This document shows positions 15,301-24,046 of a stretch of 64,000 nucleotides of DNA, one piece after another (position 1 is the first letter of the stretch; every line of letters starts with the position of its first letter). The notes below the pieces were generated by a model that worked only from the letters and a program-made list of their open reading frames with translations, made no database searches and was not told the origin of the DNA. The position numbers and the translations under genes are program-made. The stretch covers positions 1 through 64,000 of the forward strand of contig NZ_QHLQ01000014.1 of the NCBI RefSeq assembly GCF_011813015.1, in the 5' to 3' direction. The stretch is from Parasedimentitalea denitrificans. Lineage in GTDB: Bacteria; Pseudomonadota; Alphaproteobacteria; Rhodobacterales; Rhodobacteraceae.

Positions 15301-17900
15301 GAACTGCCGTAGAACCTATTGGCCGCCCCGTTGCCGAAGACAACGATTAGGTCTTGATCATTGTAAGTGTCATTGTTCCAAGTTTGGAAAGTAAAGCCCG
15401 TCATATCCACATCAGGAACACTTAACGCATCAATCCGCAGGGTGTCGTCACTGTCATCGCCAAGGTTGCCGTCAACCAACAAGGCATCAAGGAACCCTGC
15501 GTTGCCGAGCAATTGATCGGTGCTGACAATCACCATTGAGTGGGCTGCAGGGCCGTTTGAGTCAAACTCGATTTCACCGATGTTGGTAAAGGTGACATCC
15601 CTCAGGTCGGATGTGCCACCACCGGAAATCAAAACCTTATTTGCGCCCTGACCCCCATTGGCAATTTCACCTACAGCGCCGTCCTGTCCGTCGCTGTAGC
15701 GGAAACTGTCGTTGCCAGAGCCACCGATCATCTGGTCAACGCCACTGCCGCCTTCCATGGTGTCATTGCCACCGCTACCAAGAATGATGTCATCAACTGG
15801 GGACCCGATCATGATTTCGGTGTCGGAATCTCCGATTATGGTTGTCCCATCTCCCGGCTGATCAAACCCGGCAAACCCCATACCCGACAGATTAAGCAAG
15901 GTCTGCGTGGACATCCGCAAGTTGACGCGCACGGTTTCCCCGGCATGGGCAGCAGCGCTCACATCAAGCAAGGGGCTGAATTGTGCGGCCAGGAAATAGG
16001 CGCGACCCGGCCCTGCAAAAGAGAGCGCTTCGTTGTCGAAAAAAGCTGATGTTTCAAAGTCAAATGTGGAAGAGGAGCTTAGCCCAAACAGTTGAACCGT
16101 GTCGTAATCGGCGCCACCGTCATAATAGTCGCCCACTGTTGGGTCCGATGGATCGATTTGAATATAGTCGTTTCCGGCCCCTCCCAAAATTCGGTCAGTG
16201 CCACTACGTCCTCCCAAAATGTCGCTACCGCCCATTCCGTTAATGGTGTCGTTTCCACCTTCACCGTTAATTATGTTGCCGCTGTCATTGCCAGTGATGC
16301 TGTCATTGCCACTGGCGCCGTATGCGTTTTCTATCACCACGCCATTGGCGATGGTAAAACCGCCATAGATGCCATCCACGTGAGATATCCAGCCACCACC
16401 GCCTTCTTCATACAGTAGAGTTGCAGCTCGCAGGTCAATTGTTGCACCAGTCGCCCCAAACACCTGAATGTAGTCAGTGCCGCCTGCATCCCAGATTGTC
16501 TTGAAACCGGTTCCAGCGTCGTTTGTGGTATCAAGTATATAAGCGTTGTTACCCGTTGCGACAGTCATGTCAGCGCCATAACGGGACTGCAGAATGCCCA
16601 GATCCAGCGCCGACGGCCCCAGTGCGAAGCCATAGTTCCCAGCGCCAGAGGTGCCGGTGCTGGGATCTCCACCGTCGATGTCACCCCGATAGTTGTACCC
16701 CATGATCGTATAGGCGCCTTGGTTCAGACCATAGTCGCCATAGTCACCTTTGTTCGCGTCCACGCCGTCCATGATGTTTGACGTGCCGCCGCCCGAATGT
16801 GCGTGGGCAAGGCCAAGTGCATGGCCAAACTCATGGATCAACGTGTGATAAGCACCATTCCCTGGATCCCAGTCGTTGGTGTAATAACTGTCGGCAAGAT
16901 AGCTGCTAGTGGAGTTCAGATTCCATAAACCGACGTTTGCATCTATTCGGCCTGGTGGTCTGAAATAGCCCGAGTAGCCGTCATTTTCATCATAGGTGAC
17001 TAGGAACATATTCGCGGTTCCGGCGGACAAGGACCGACTTGCCGTTAGATTGATGCCACTCACCATCGACTGCAGCGCGTGCATAGTGTCGTCAATCTGT
17101 TGCTGAGTGAACCCAAGCGAAGCTTTGTCACTATAAATCTCGCCCACCCCTGCAAAATAGACGCTGATGCTGGTGTCGTAAAAACTGCTGCCCCAGTCCA
17201 GACTGTCACGCGGGCGCTCAACTGTCTTATCTTCTACGATAAGGCTGTATTCACCGGTTAACGTGCCAACCGCAGAGGCTTGAACGTATAAAGTAGCATC
17301 CGTGGCAACAGTGAACTTTACATAAGAATTTAAATAGTCGTTAGGAGGGTAGTTGTATATTGAGTTATCGTTTTCTATCAGCAGGTTGGTCAGCCCCGCG
17401 TCGGTATAGACACGCAAATAGCTGTCGGTCAGAGAGTTCCGGTTGCCTGAGCTGTTGCCGAATAAATTTATGGTGTAGGTTTTGCCCGCTTCAACATTCA
17501 AAGTGTATTCGTCAAGCTCTCCGCTGGCGCTGATCTCTCCATTGGTGAACCCTCCGATCCCCAGTGACCCTGCTAATCCGCCGGAGGTTCCAGCGCTTTG
17601 GTTTTGAGCAGTATCTTCAGTCGGTGATTTTGTGATTTGGTTGTCGGTAAATGTATCGTCGAACCAATACGGTTCGAAAGAACTCGAAATTGCCTGACCA
17701 CTCAGGCCTTCCCAGTTGCTCTTGAAACCTAACCCCAGTTGCCCATCAGTTTGCGATGTGAATGCATCCCAGTTAGGGCTCCAATACTCCTCGAACCAGA
17801 TGTCTTTCCGCGACTGACGAACGGCGGTATCCCCCTGTACAATGTATTGAAGGGTATTCCAATCAGCCGCTACAGGGCGTCGGTCCGAACGGTAAGCCAT
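12330..17900 (-). CDS. Secreted RTX metalloprotease (M10-like, modular)
   Basis: A 1856-residue exported zinc protease. Around residues 105-215 is a pre-peptidase C-terminal-like domain (DEYTLNVEAGKTYTINLFG). The metzincin site HEFGHALGLAH begins at His356, with His360 and His366, and the Met-turn YTIMGYNY has Met400; together these match serralysin (M10B). After about residue 530 come many calcium-binding RTX nonapeptide blocks (GGNDTINGMGGSD and variants) in repeats of roughly 90 residues. Two Ig-like modules with the YQWLR signature (about 1455-1610) interrupt them. The C-terminus ends VFDLLA with an uncleaved type I secretion signal pattern and no Sec signal. The start is ATG 17900 with GAGG upstream. 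Serralysins are normally about 480 residues, so this is a very expanded form. No T1SS adjoins it; the system at 57-62 kb is the nearest candidate. Confidence 0.9.
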   Translation of the reverse strand: MAYRSDRRPVAADWNTLQYIVQGDTAVRQSRKDIWFEEYWSPNWDAFTSQTDGQLGLGFKSNWEGLSGQAISSSFEPYWFDDTFTDNQITKSPTEDTAQNQSAGTSGGLAGSLGIGGFTNGEISASGELDEYTLNVEAGKTYTINLFGNSSGNRNSLTDSYLRVYTDAGLTNLLIENDNSIYNYPPNDYLNSYVKFTVATDATLYVQASAVGTLTGEYSLIVEDKTVERPRDSLDWGSSFYDTSISVYFAGVGEIYSDKASLGFTQQQIDDTMHALQSMVSGINLTASRSLSAGTANMFLVTYDENDGYSGYFRPPGRIDANVGLWNLNSTSSYLADSYYTNDWDPGNGAYHTLIHEFGHALGLAHAHSGGGTSNIMDGVDANKGDYGDYGLNQGAYTIMGYNYRGDIDGGDPSTGTSGAGNYGFALGPSALDLGILQSRYGADMTVATGNNAYILDTTNDAGTGFKTIWDAGGTDYIQVFGATGATIDLRAATLLYEEGGGGWISHVDGIYGGFTIANGVVIENAYGASGNDSITGNDSGNIINGEGGNDTINGMGGSDILGGRSGTDRILGGAGNDYIQIDPSDPTVGDYYDGGADYDTVQLFGLSSSSTFDFETSAFFDNEALSFAGPGRAYFLAAQFSPLLDVSAAAHAGETVRVNLRMSTQTLLNLSGMGFAGFDQPGDGTTIIGDSDTEIMIGSPVDDIILGSGGNDTMEGGSGVDQMIGGSGNDSFRYSDGQDGAVGEIANGGQGANKVLISGGGTSDLRDVTFTNIGEIEFDSNGPAAHSMVIVSTDQLLGNAGFLDALLVDGNLGDDSDDTLRIDALSVPDVDMTGFTFQTWNNDTYNDQDLIVVFGNGAANRFYGSSQHDVMNGFGGNDLLEGNDGNDTLDGGTGADTMTGGLGNDVFRVDNIGDTVTETSGQGVLDVIETSINYTLGTAQEIEILRTISPTGFSGLILQGNSGNQRIEGNAGPNILSGGGGLDTLAGGIGNDLYRVDDLTTVIEEFDGEGNSDTIETSLSYTLTAGLSIEELRTNDASATTSIDLTGNELFQLIYGNAGDNRLDDGGGANLDLLTGYAGNDTYLVNAVGTSIYENSGEGTDDQVHTTVDFALASDNDIEVLKAADRVATTALALTGNALSQEIIGNDGANTLDDGGGAGADNMTGHAGDDLYVVGNAGTTVTEAESEGNDTVNSAVSYALGAFVENLSLLGADDLDGTGNELANTLIGNSGANYLEGSGANDTLTGLAGNDTLDGGTGADGMSGGTDDDLYIVDDEGDTVIEGKDEGIDTAESSISRTLSTNVENLTLTGSNNTDATGNALGNILVGNDGDNVLAGKDGEDTHSGGEGSDTFVVSRELFTGPMGDQFSDFQFGIDRLDLSEFSLLDIAQLTTDVVTNGLNFIWNLSGSKYNLGFLTFADSSLASSGPVTVTGTATQGEILTATIGPLVNPDGISTLTYQWLRGGVLISGANAKTYTLQQDDVAEEISARVVFLDGLFEDVNLTSAATKPVQNVNDAPTGAVTISGEMTPGETLTADGTGITDLDGIDVGTIAYQWLRDGAAISGATKATYILTPEDIGKSLSVTFSYTDTQGTAESISSVATTAITPMNLTLIGTPDADVLHGEEGDDTISGLDGPDRLIGNGGNDSLLGGDGNDTLNGGAGDDFIFGGETEADLRDIVYAGSGNDSIDAGYGNDLVYGQEGNDTIAGGFGTDDLQGQDGNDVITGSALSDLVFGGNGDDFVNGGFGHDRINGGSGADKFYHLGIYDHGSDWVQDYMAAEGDLLLFGEGSASGDDFQVNFAHTASAEGVRSGDADVAEGFVIYRPTEQIIWALVDGAGQDEINLKVGGDVFDLLA

Positions 17901-18164
17901 TTCAACTACCTCAGATAAAGGACACAGCGAGATCGGTCCCAAAACCAAATTTTGGAGATTGATTGCAAGGAACCACCAGCCTGGCCGCCGGATAGGGCCC
18001 ATTCACCTGATGCAGCCGACATCCATCGTAAATAGAGCGTAAAAAGCCAATGTCACGGTGTTGGGTGGTTTTTCTGATCCCCACCTTGTGACGGGCAGAA
18101 ATGGACAATTAACGGCCCCTGCCCCTCTTCATTGTCACCAGTGTCAATAAAACCAGCTGTCCTT

Positions 18165-18200
18165 AACAGCCTCATCCCTTTCGGACAGAATGAGGCTGTT
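18165..18200. terminator. Long inverted repeat downstream of the DUF2339 gene
   Basis: AACAGCCTCAT (18165-18175) is exactly inverted at 18190-18200, with a 14-base loop. It lies 28 bp past the stop of the DUF2339 gene on the minus strand. It lacks a clear T-run, so it may be a weak terminator or a transcript-end structure rather than a classical intrinsic terminator. Confidence 0.5.
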
Positions 18201-18228
18201 CAAAGGAGCAGTGTTTTCAAGCAGGCCT

Positions 18229-21078
18229 TCAGTCGTTAGGGGCTACATCCGGCGGGCCTTCGGACATGCCTTTTGCCCATTGGGCGTTCATAACCCGGTT
18301 GAGCCAAGCCAAGCCGACTAAGGCAAGGCCTAACCCCATGAATGAAAACACTCGTGTCAGTCCCGATAGGCCGTTCATATCGATTAGGAACACCTTGGCG
18401 ATGGTCAGTACAACACCCGCCATTGCCATCTTGCGCAGTATATCCGAGCGTCGCCAGAACGCGACGATCAAGATAATGGCCGAGCTTGCCAATAGAGCCA
18501 GCGTGTAAGAATACAGTTCAGGATCTGTTATGCCGGGAACGGTCAGATCGTTGCCACGCCAAGATCGCCGGATCTCAAGGGTAACATACAATGTGGTGAA
18601 CAGACCGGCCAAAGAGGCAAACGAGATCTGGGCGTATCGGCCGAAATGGGTCACCTTCCAGGCGGCAACTGCAAATATGCCACTCAAAACGAGGTAGGCT
18701 GCTGCAAGTGAATCCAGAACAGGAGGCCCGAACACCAGCTCGTTACTGCGGGTCAATGGGTTTGCATCGCCAAACAGCTCATCCAATAAGAACAATAGAG
18801 CTATACCGTACGCCGTGGCCAAGCCGCCGCGTACCAGCTGGCTGAAGCGGCCGCTGGCTTGCATACGGTATAACTGATTGACCATAGAGGCCGCCCAGAC
18901 GGCCGCAAGAATCCCTACATCTGCATGCGACCTGTCACCGGGTGTCGAAATCAAACGCAGGATCATGACGCTAATGAACACGGCGCCGATTGTGGCGATG
19001 GCGCTTTCCAGAACCAAGCCGGTCTTGGGCCGCGTGTGACGGGCGGCATGCCATGCTCCGACCAGCGGGATCAGGGTGCCAAGATAAGCCAACAGAACTT
19101 GGGTGGTCGATGTCTTGGGAACCCAGACGTCGTCCACAAAATAGAACTTGCTAGCCCAATAAAAGCCGGGATCGATGACCAACCGATAGGTGATCACTGC
19201 AACGCCAACCTGGACGAACAGACCTAGGGCTGGCAGGTCGAATTTTCGGTCGATCAGAACTGTCAGCAATACCATGACTGCGAGCGCCAGTGTCAGCGCT
19301 GTCTTGGCCAATAGCAGGAAGAACGCTAGCGCAATCAGCGTCAGCGCAGCGATACCAGACAGGGCAACCCGCAGGGCGCGCCGGTTGGTGTCCTGACCGC
19401 GGGCCGTACGCTCGGCCAGCAGTGTCATCAGGGCTGCAACAGCGATGGCGGTCAATGCCCATGGATAGGCTCCAACAACCTCGGTTGGTTGCCAAAGGAA
19501 TTCCAGTATCAGGATCGCAACGGGTGCAAAAACGGCGGCAGCCAAGGCCCAAACCACTGGCGAGTTATCGGCTTTTACCTCGGCGCCTTCCATCTGTTGC
19601 ATCCGCAGGAATGCCAAAACTGTCCCTAGCACGCCAATGGCAGTCAAAACCCAAGCGGTTGTCGGGGCCGCAGTCTCAGGCGGGCGTTGGGCTCCGGCCA
19701 TAAACTCGCGGAACAGTGGGCCAAAGTCGATAGGCTCTAGCAGCAGTACAGCCAGTATAGCCAGCGCTGGAACCAAGGCGTGATCGTAAAGGGCAGGGGC
19801 CTGACGCATCCAGATCAATGCCGCGACCAACAGGACCACAAGAGCACTCAAGGCTAGATAGACCTCTTCGGGTTTTCCGGCATCAATTGCTACCGCCATT
19901 GCCGCTGCAGAGGCTGCAACGGTTACAGCTGCCGACAATCGGGTCGCGAATTCAGGGTATACCCGTTTTCCTGAGAAGCTGCGGCACATGTCGAGCAAGG
20001 AAATGCCGCTGTGTTGTGGCCATATGCTGCGTTCAGGGATGATTATTGCAGCGCCCGCAATCAACAGTGTTGTGGCCAGGAAATGCAGTTCGATCGCGCC
20101 GGAGAGATACAGCAACCAGCTTGCGGACAACGTGGCGACCAGAGCGAGCACCGAAACCCAGGCCCATCGTTTGATTGTGTCGATTGCAAGCCCAACCAGC
20201 GCAATCAGGGTGAAGTAATAATAGAAGATCCAAGGCGCATCAGACTCGCCGCCGATCAGAAATGGCGTTGCAGTGGCACCGATGATCCCAAGCGCGCTTA
20301 GGAATGGGCCGTAGAACCAGCCCAAAACAATCGCCAAGGCAGATACTAGGCAAAGTGCCGCAAGCGCAGAACCCGGATCTATCAGGCCATACATTGCTCG
20401 CGCCGAGAGGAGGCCAGAGAAAAGAGCGATCAGCCCCGCCCCAGCTAGAGCCGATGGCAGGTATTGCATGCTGCCCTCGACCTCGTCACCAAAGCGACGA
20501 CGGAACACTTCACCGGCGATGACTAAGGCTGCACCGAACCCCAATGCAGCCATTACCCGCCAGAAAGGTGTCAGCAGCCCGTTCTCGGCACCGTATTGGA
20601 CCATGAATACGCCAGCTAAGGCCAACGACGCTGCTCCGGCAACCAACACCCAGTTTTCGCGCAGCCACTGGCCAAGAGCGTCATAAGTGTCTTGTTTGAA
20701 CACAAAGGCGCGTGGCGTTTTCTCCGCTTGCGTTTCCTGCGGAGGGACCGGAGGTTTAATGGTTTTCTGTCCGGGACTTTTTGTTTGACTGGTATCCGCT
20801 ACATGGCGCGCGCCCACATCCTGCAACTCTGTTCTTGAATCAGTCGACGTGGAAGAGGGTTCGCCAACCTTAGCTTCACCCCAGGGGCGTGTGGTCTTGC
20901 TAGCCGCACTTTCGGTTGCCCTAGGTTTCGTACCTTGGCGCAGATGGTCGCGGACACGGTTGGCTTCCAAATCTGCCACTCGCGTCTTTAATCGCGCATG
21001 GGACACCAGCAAGTATGGTACGCCAATGACAATCACCAAGCTCAATAGCCCAAGAAGAAGCAGACCAAATTCCAGCAT
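18229..21078 (-). CDS. DUF2339 domain-containing polytopic membrane protein
   Basis: A 949-residue inner-membrane protein of unknown function. After one N-terminal span (LLLLGLLSLVIVIGVPYLLV) comes a charged low-complexity linker of about 100 residues, then more than 20 hydrophobic spans across the rest. The C-terminal motif LRKMAMAGVVLTIAKVFLID and the NGLSGLTRVFSF segment are typical of DUF2339. Such proteins are common in proteobacterial envelopes, with no defined biochemical role that I can state. The gene stands alone between the RTX protease and fabI, both read in the same direction, with 193 bp separating it from fabI. Confidence 0.88.
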   Translation of the reverse strand: MLEFGLLLLGLLSLVIVIGVPYLLVSHARLKTRVADLEANRVRDHLRQGTKPRATESAASKTTRPWGEAKVGEPSSTSTDSRTELQDVGARHVADTSQTKSPGQKTIKPPVPPQETQAEKTPRAFVFKQDTYDALGQWLRENWVLVAGAASLALAGVFMVQYGAENGLLTPFWRVMAALGFGAALVIAGEVFRRRFGDEVEGSMQYLPSALAGAGLIALFSGLLSARAMYGLIDPGSALAALCLVSALAIVLGWFYGPFLSALGIIGATATPFLIGGESDAPWIFYYYFTLIALVGLAIDTIKRWAWVSVLALVATLSASWLLYLSGAIELHFLATTLLIAGAAIIIPERSIWPQHSGISLLDMCRSFSGKRVYPEFATRLSAAVTVAASAAAMAVAIDAGKPEEVYLALSALVVLLVAALIWMRQAPALYDHALVPALAILAVLLLEPIDFGPLFREFMAGAQRPPETAAPTTAWVLTAIGVLGTVLAFLRMQQMEGAEVKADNSPVVWALAAAVFAPVAILILEFLWQPTEVVGAYPWALTAIAVAALMTLLAERTARGQDTNRRALRVALSGIAALTLIALAFFLLLAKTALTLALAVMVLLTVLIDRKFDLPALGLFVQVGVAVITYRLVIDPGFYWASKFYFVDDVWVPKTSTTQVLLAYLGTLIPLVGAWHAARHTRPKTGLVLESAIATIGAVFISVMILRLISTPGDRSHADVGILAAVWAASMVNQLYRMQASGRFSQLVRGGLATAYGIALLFLLDELFGDANPLTRSNELVFGPPVLDSLAAAYLVLSGIFAVAAWKVTHFGRYAQISFASLAGLFTTLYVTLEIRRSWRGNDLTVPGITDPELYSYTLALLASSAIILIVAFWRRSDILRKMAMAGVVLTIAKVFLIDMNGLSGLTRVFSFMGLGLALVGLAWLNRVMNAQWAKGMSEGPPDVAPND

Positions 21079-21221
21079 GAAAATTCCTTTGTAACTGAAC
21101 GCAAACTACGGGTGGGCGCTGGGGCTGGCAAGTGCCGCAGGCTTAGATGATTTGACAATCAACTGCAGTCTTAAAAATCGCGGCCAGGGTGCCAACACTC
21201 GGTTTCACTTTAGGAGAATGC

Positions 21222-21249
21222 AAAAAAGGGCGCCACTGAGGCGCCCTTT
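21222..21249 (-). terminator. Intrinsic terminator of the fabB-fabI operon
   Basis: Read on the minus strand, an AGGGCGCC / GGCGCCCT stem with a five-base loop is followed by six T. It begins 23 bp past the fabI stop. Confidence 0.85.
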
Positions 21250-21272
21250 GTGTGCAAAGTTGTTTATCGACC

Positions 21273-22064
21273 TTACAGATGATCGGGCTGCGGCATTCCC
21301 AGGACATGGAAACCACCATCTACACGAAGGATCTCACCCGTGGTGCAGGCCCCAGCGTCGGAGGCCAGATATACTGCAGTCCCGCCCACAGCTTCAAGCG
21401 TTGCGTTCGAGCGCAGCGGCGAGTTCTGGTCTGTATGCTTGTAGGTTTTGCGAGCGCCACCGATAGCGGCTCCGGCCAAAGTTTTCATCGGACCGGGAGA
21501 GATAGCGTTGACGCGGATGCCCTCGGGGCCCAGATCGTTGGCCAAATAGCGGGTCGCAGACTCCAGGGCAGCCTTGGCCACACCCATAACGTTATAGCTG
21601 GGGCATACGCGGTTAGAGCCCTGATAGGTTAGTGTCAGCAGGGTGCCGCCGTTTTCAACCATCATCGGATGCGCCCGGCGGGCGACCTCGATGAATGAAT
21701 AGGCCGAGATATCCAGCGAGTTCTTGAAGTTGGCGCGGCTGGTGTTCAGGAAGCGGCCGGTCAGCTCATTCTTGTCAGAATAGGCGATGGCGTGCACAAC
21801 GAAATCGATGGTGGGCCAGCGGCTACCAAGCTGTTTAAATGCGGTGTCCAGCGACGCATCGTCGGTAACATCAACGTCCACCATAAAGTCACTGCCAACA
21901 CTCTCTGCCAGTGGCTGCAGGCGTTTGCCAAAGGCCTCACCCTGGTAGGTGAAGGCCAGTTCGGCGCCAGCTTCGGCCATAGCCTTGGCAATGCCCCAAG
22001 CGATGGAACGTTCATTCGCGACGCCCATGATCAGGCCGCGCTTGCCCTGTAGTGGTCCAGACAT
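21273..22064 (-). CDS. fabI: Enoyl-[acyl-carrier-protein] reductase
   Basis: A 263-residue short-chain-dehydrogenase-type reductase that completes each fatty-acid elongation cycle by reducing trans-2-enoyl-ACP with NADH. The N-terminal GLIMGVANERSIAWG nucleotide loop is characteristic of FabI. The catalytic pair lies in YNVMGVAK (Tyr-x6-Lys). The segment NAISPGPMKTLAG matches FabI substrate-loop sequences. The gene follows fabB by 6 bp and is the last gene before a strong terminator, so it is co-transcribed with fabB. Confidence 0.96.
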   Translation of the reverse strand: MSGPLQGKRGLIMGVANERSIAWGIAKAMAEAGAELAFTYQGEAFGKRLQPLAESVGSDFMVDVDVTDDASLDTAFKQLGSRWPTIDFVVHAIAYSDKNELTGRFLNTSRANFKNSLDISAYSFIEVARRAHPMMVENGGTLLTLTYQGSNRVCPSYNVMGVAKAALESATRYLANDLGPEGIRVNAISPGPMKTLAGAAIGGARKTYKHTDQNSPLRSNATLEAVGGTAVYLASDAGACTTGEILRVDGGFHVLGMPQPDHL

Positions 22065-22070
22065 ATCCGA

Positions 22071-23300
22071 TTAATCCTTGTACTTGCTCAGGATCATCGA
22101 TCCGTTGGTGCCACCAAAGCCAAAGCTGTTGGTCATGACGCTGTCCAGGCCGGCATTGTCAACAAAAGACGTTGCAATCTCGCCTTCGTTGATCGCCGGG
22201 TCCAGCTCGTCTACGTTGATCGACGGCGTGATGAAGTCATTGTCCAGCATCAAGAGGCAGAAAATTGCCTCTAGCGCGCCTGCGGCACCCTGTGCGTGGC
22301 CAGTCATCGACTTGGTCGAAGAAATTGGCGGTGTGGAGCCCTCGCCAAATACACGGCGAACGGCTTCAACTTCGCCAACATCGCCAACCGGGGTCGAGGT
22401 GCCGTGGGCGTTGATGTAGCTGACTTTGCGGTCCTCGGGCAGGGTTTCCAATGCCAGACGCATGGCGCGTTCGCCACCTTCACCGGACGGGGCAACCATG
22501 TCGTGACCATCTGAAGTCGCGGCAAAGCCGGTAACCTCGGCGTAGATTTTAGCACCACGCGCCTTGGCGTGTTCCAGGTCTTCCAGAACCACGATGCCGC
22601 CACCGCCTGAGATGACAAAACCATCGCGGTTTGCATCAAAGGCGCGGCTGGCTGCTGCCGGGTCGTCGTTTTTCTTGGAGGACATCGCACCCATTGCGTC
22701 GAACAGGCAGGACAGAGTCCAGTCCAGCTCTTCACCGCCACCGGCAAACATCACGTCCTGCTTGCCCATCATGATTTGCTCGGCCGCGTTGCCGATACAG
22801 TGCAGCGAGGTAGAACAGGCCGAGGTGATCGAGTAGTTGATGCCCTTGATTTTGAACGCCGTCGCCAGATTGGCAGAAATGGTCGAGCTCATGCATTTTG
22901 GCACGGCAAAGGGGCCAATCCGCTTGGTCGCGCCGGTTTTGGCAACCACCTGATGCGCGGTCAGCATGGCGCTGGTCGATGGACCGCCGGAACCAGCAAC
23001 CAAACCGGTGCGGGTATTGACCACCTGATCTTCGTTTAGACCAGCATCTGCAATGGCTTGGCTCATGGCGATATGGGCATAGGCTGCGCCATCACCCATG
23101 AACCGCAGGGTGCGCTTGTCCACCAGTTCCTTGGTGTCGATCTTCAGCGTACCGGCCACCTGGCTGCGAAAGCCGTGCTCGGTCATTGAGGAGCTGGCTT
23201 CGATGCCAGATTTACCTGCCTTGAGCGAGGCAATGACCTCTTCGGCATTATTTCCGATAGAGGAGACAATTCCCAGTCCGGTGACGACGACACGACGCAT
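22071..23300 (-). CDS. fabB: Beta-ketoacyl-ACP synthase I
   Basis: A 409-residue condensing enzyme needed to elongate unsaturated acyl chains made through FabA. The Cys-His-His triad is visible: Cys162 in SACSTSLH, His in NAHGTSTPVGD (about 297) and His in KSMTGHAQG (about 333). The FabB-type beginning MRRVVVTGLGIVSSIGNN and the fabA/fabI context favour FabB over FabF. In related genomes fabA normally lies directly upstream. Here the space is occupied by about 6 kb of other genes, and fabB now has its own upstream region (23301-23461). Confidence 0.95.
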   Translation of the reverse strand: MRRVVVTGLGIVSSIGNNAEEVIASLKAGKSGIEASSSMTEHGFRSQVAGTLKIDTKELVDKRTLRFMGDGAAYAHIAMSQAIADAGLNEDQVVNTRTGLVAGSGGPSTSAMLTAHQVVAKTGATKRIGPFAVPKCMSSTISANLATAFKIKGINYSITSACSTSLHCIGNAAEQIMMGKQDVMFAGGGEELDWTLSCLFDAMGAMSSKKNDDPAAASRAFDANRDGFVISGGGGIVVLEDLEHAKARGAKIYAEVTGFAATSDGHDMVAPSGEGGERAMRLALETLPEDRKVSYINAHGTSTPVGDVGEVEAVRRVFGEGSTPPISSTKSMTGHAQGAAGALEAIFCLLMLDNDFITPSINVDELDPAINEGEIATSFVDNAGLDSVMTNSFGFGGTNGSMILSKYKD

Positions 23301-23461
23301 ACGTGCACTCCCTTGTTTGCTTATGCCTTATTAGGCCATTGCAGTGCTGAGGTGCAAGGTGGGTTGCGCCGTCCTGCCAGACAAACCGGCGTGACGGCGC
23401 AATGCACCTTGCATCATGTTTATCAGTTGGTATGCGTAATGAGGCGCCCGCCAAGCCGTCT

Positions 23462-24007
23462 TTAGCCGTCCAGTTCAACAACGGCCCCGGTGATCTGGCT
23501 GATCGCCAAGCCGGTATTAACCGCCCGATACTCGGACCGTGGTGGGCGAGCTACTCGATCCACACAACGAAGCACCCACACTCTCTCTTCCAGTGACTTC
23601 AAAGAATGTGACAAGGCCCGGTCCGTAATATTCGAAAGCCTATGCCTAATTTGGTTAAAATGATCGTCCTGATTGAGCGATGCTAAGATGGGTAAAACCC
23701 AAGTGCGGCGCAATAGGTCCTGATCGCGCCCCCCTGTCGCTAGGATAATGTCCGATGCAAGAAGAGCGCTTTTCTCGCCTGCCAACGTCAACCTAAATTC
23801 CGGCCGCAATGGATGACCATATCCGGAGCTTCGCTCTACCAGTCCAATCTCGATCAAGTGGGTCATACTAAGAGCAAAGGCTGATCTGCTTGCCCCTGTT
23901 GCTTTCAAGAGTGGCGCTTGGCGACCCGGCACCCCTTCCTGAAGTCGTGCCAATATTGGCAATGCCCAGGCTCTTGACGTGATGTTGATAAATGTATTTA
24001 TGTACAT
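23462..24007 (-). CDS. HxlR-type winged-helix regulator, duplicated domain
   Basis: A 181-residue protein with two winged-helix units of HxlR/MarR type. The first (RAWALPILARLQEG … LIEIGLVERSSGYGHPLRPEFRLT) and the second (RTWVLPILASLNQDD … LKSLEERVWVLRCV) are clear repeats of each other. HxlR proteins normally act as dimers of a single domain, so this fused pair could bind as a monomer. It is divergent from a VOC-family gene. The ATG lies inside a perfect 14-bp palindrome (23997-24010), suggesting self-repression, and no Shine-Dalgarno sequence is visible. The pair lies in AT-richer DNA inserted between fabB and a fabA remnant. Confidence 0.8.
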   Translation of the reverse strand: MYINTFINITSRAWALPILARLQEGVPGRQAPLLKATGASRSAFALSMTHLIEIGLVERSSGYGHPLRPEFRLTLAGEKSALLASDIILATGGRDQDLLRRTWVLPILASLNQDDHFNQIRHRLSNITDRALSHSLKSLEERVWVLRCVDRVARPPRSEYRAVNTGLAISQITGAVVELDG

Positions 24008-24010
24008 AAA
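23997..24010. promoter_or_regulatory. 14-bp palindrome over the HxlR start codon
   Basis: TTTATGTACATAAA is a perfect palindrome that contains the start codon of the regulator (24005-24007) and lies 36 bp before the VOC gene start. It is the best operator candidate for the HxlR/VOC pair. Confidence 0.6.
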
Positions 24011-24046
24011 GTATAGTTACCATAATTTTACGCAAAGGCAAAGAAA

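Noticed and set aside
12594..17261. Many open frames on the plus strand across the RTX gene
   Set aside because: They are frame shadows caused by the repetitive Gly/Asp-rich coding sequence; none has its own ribosome site or domain.
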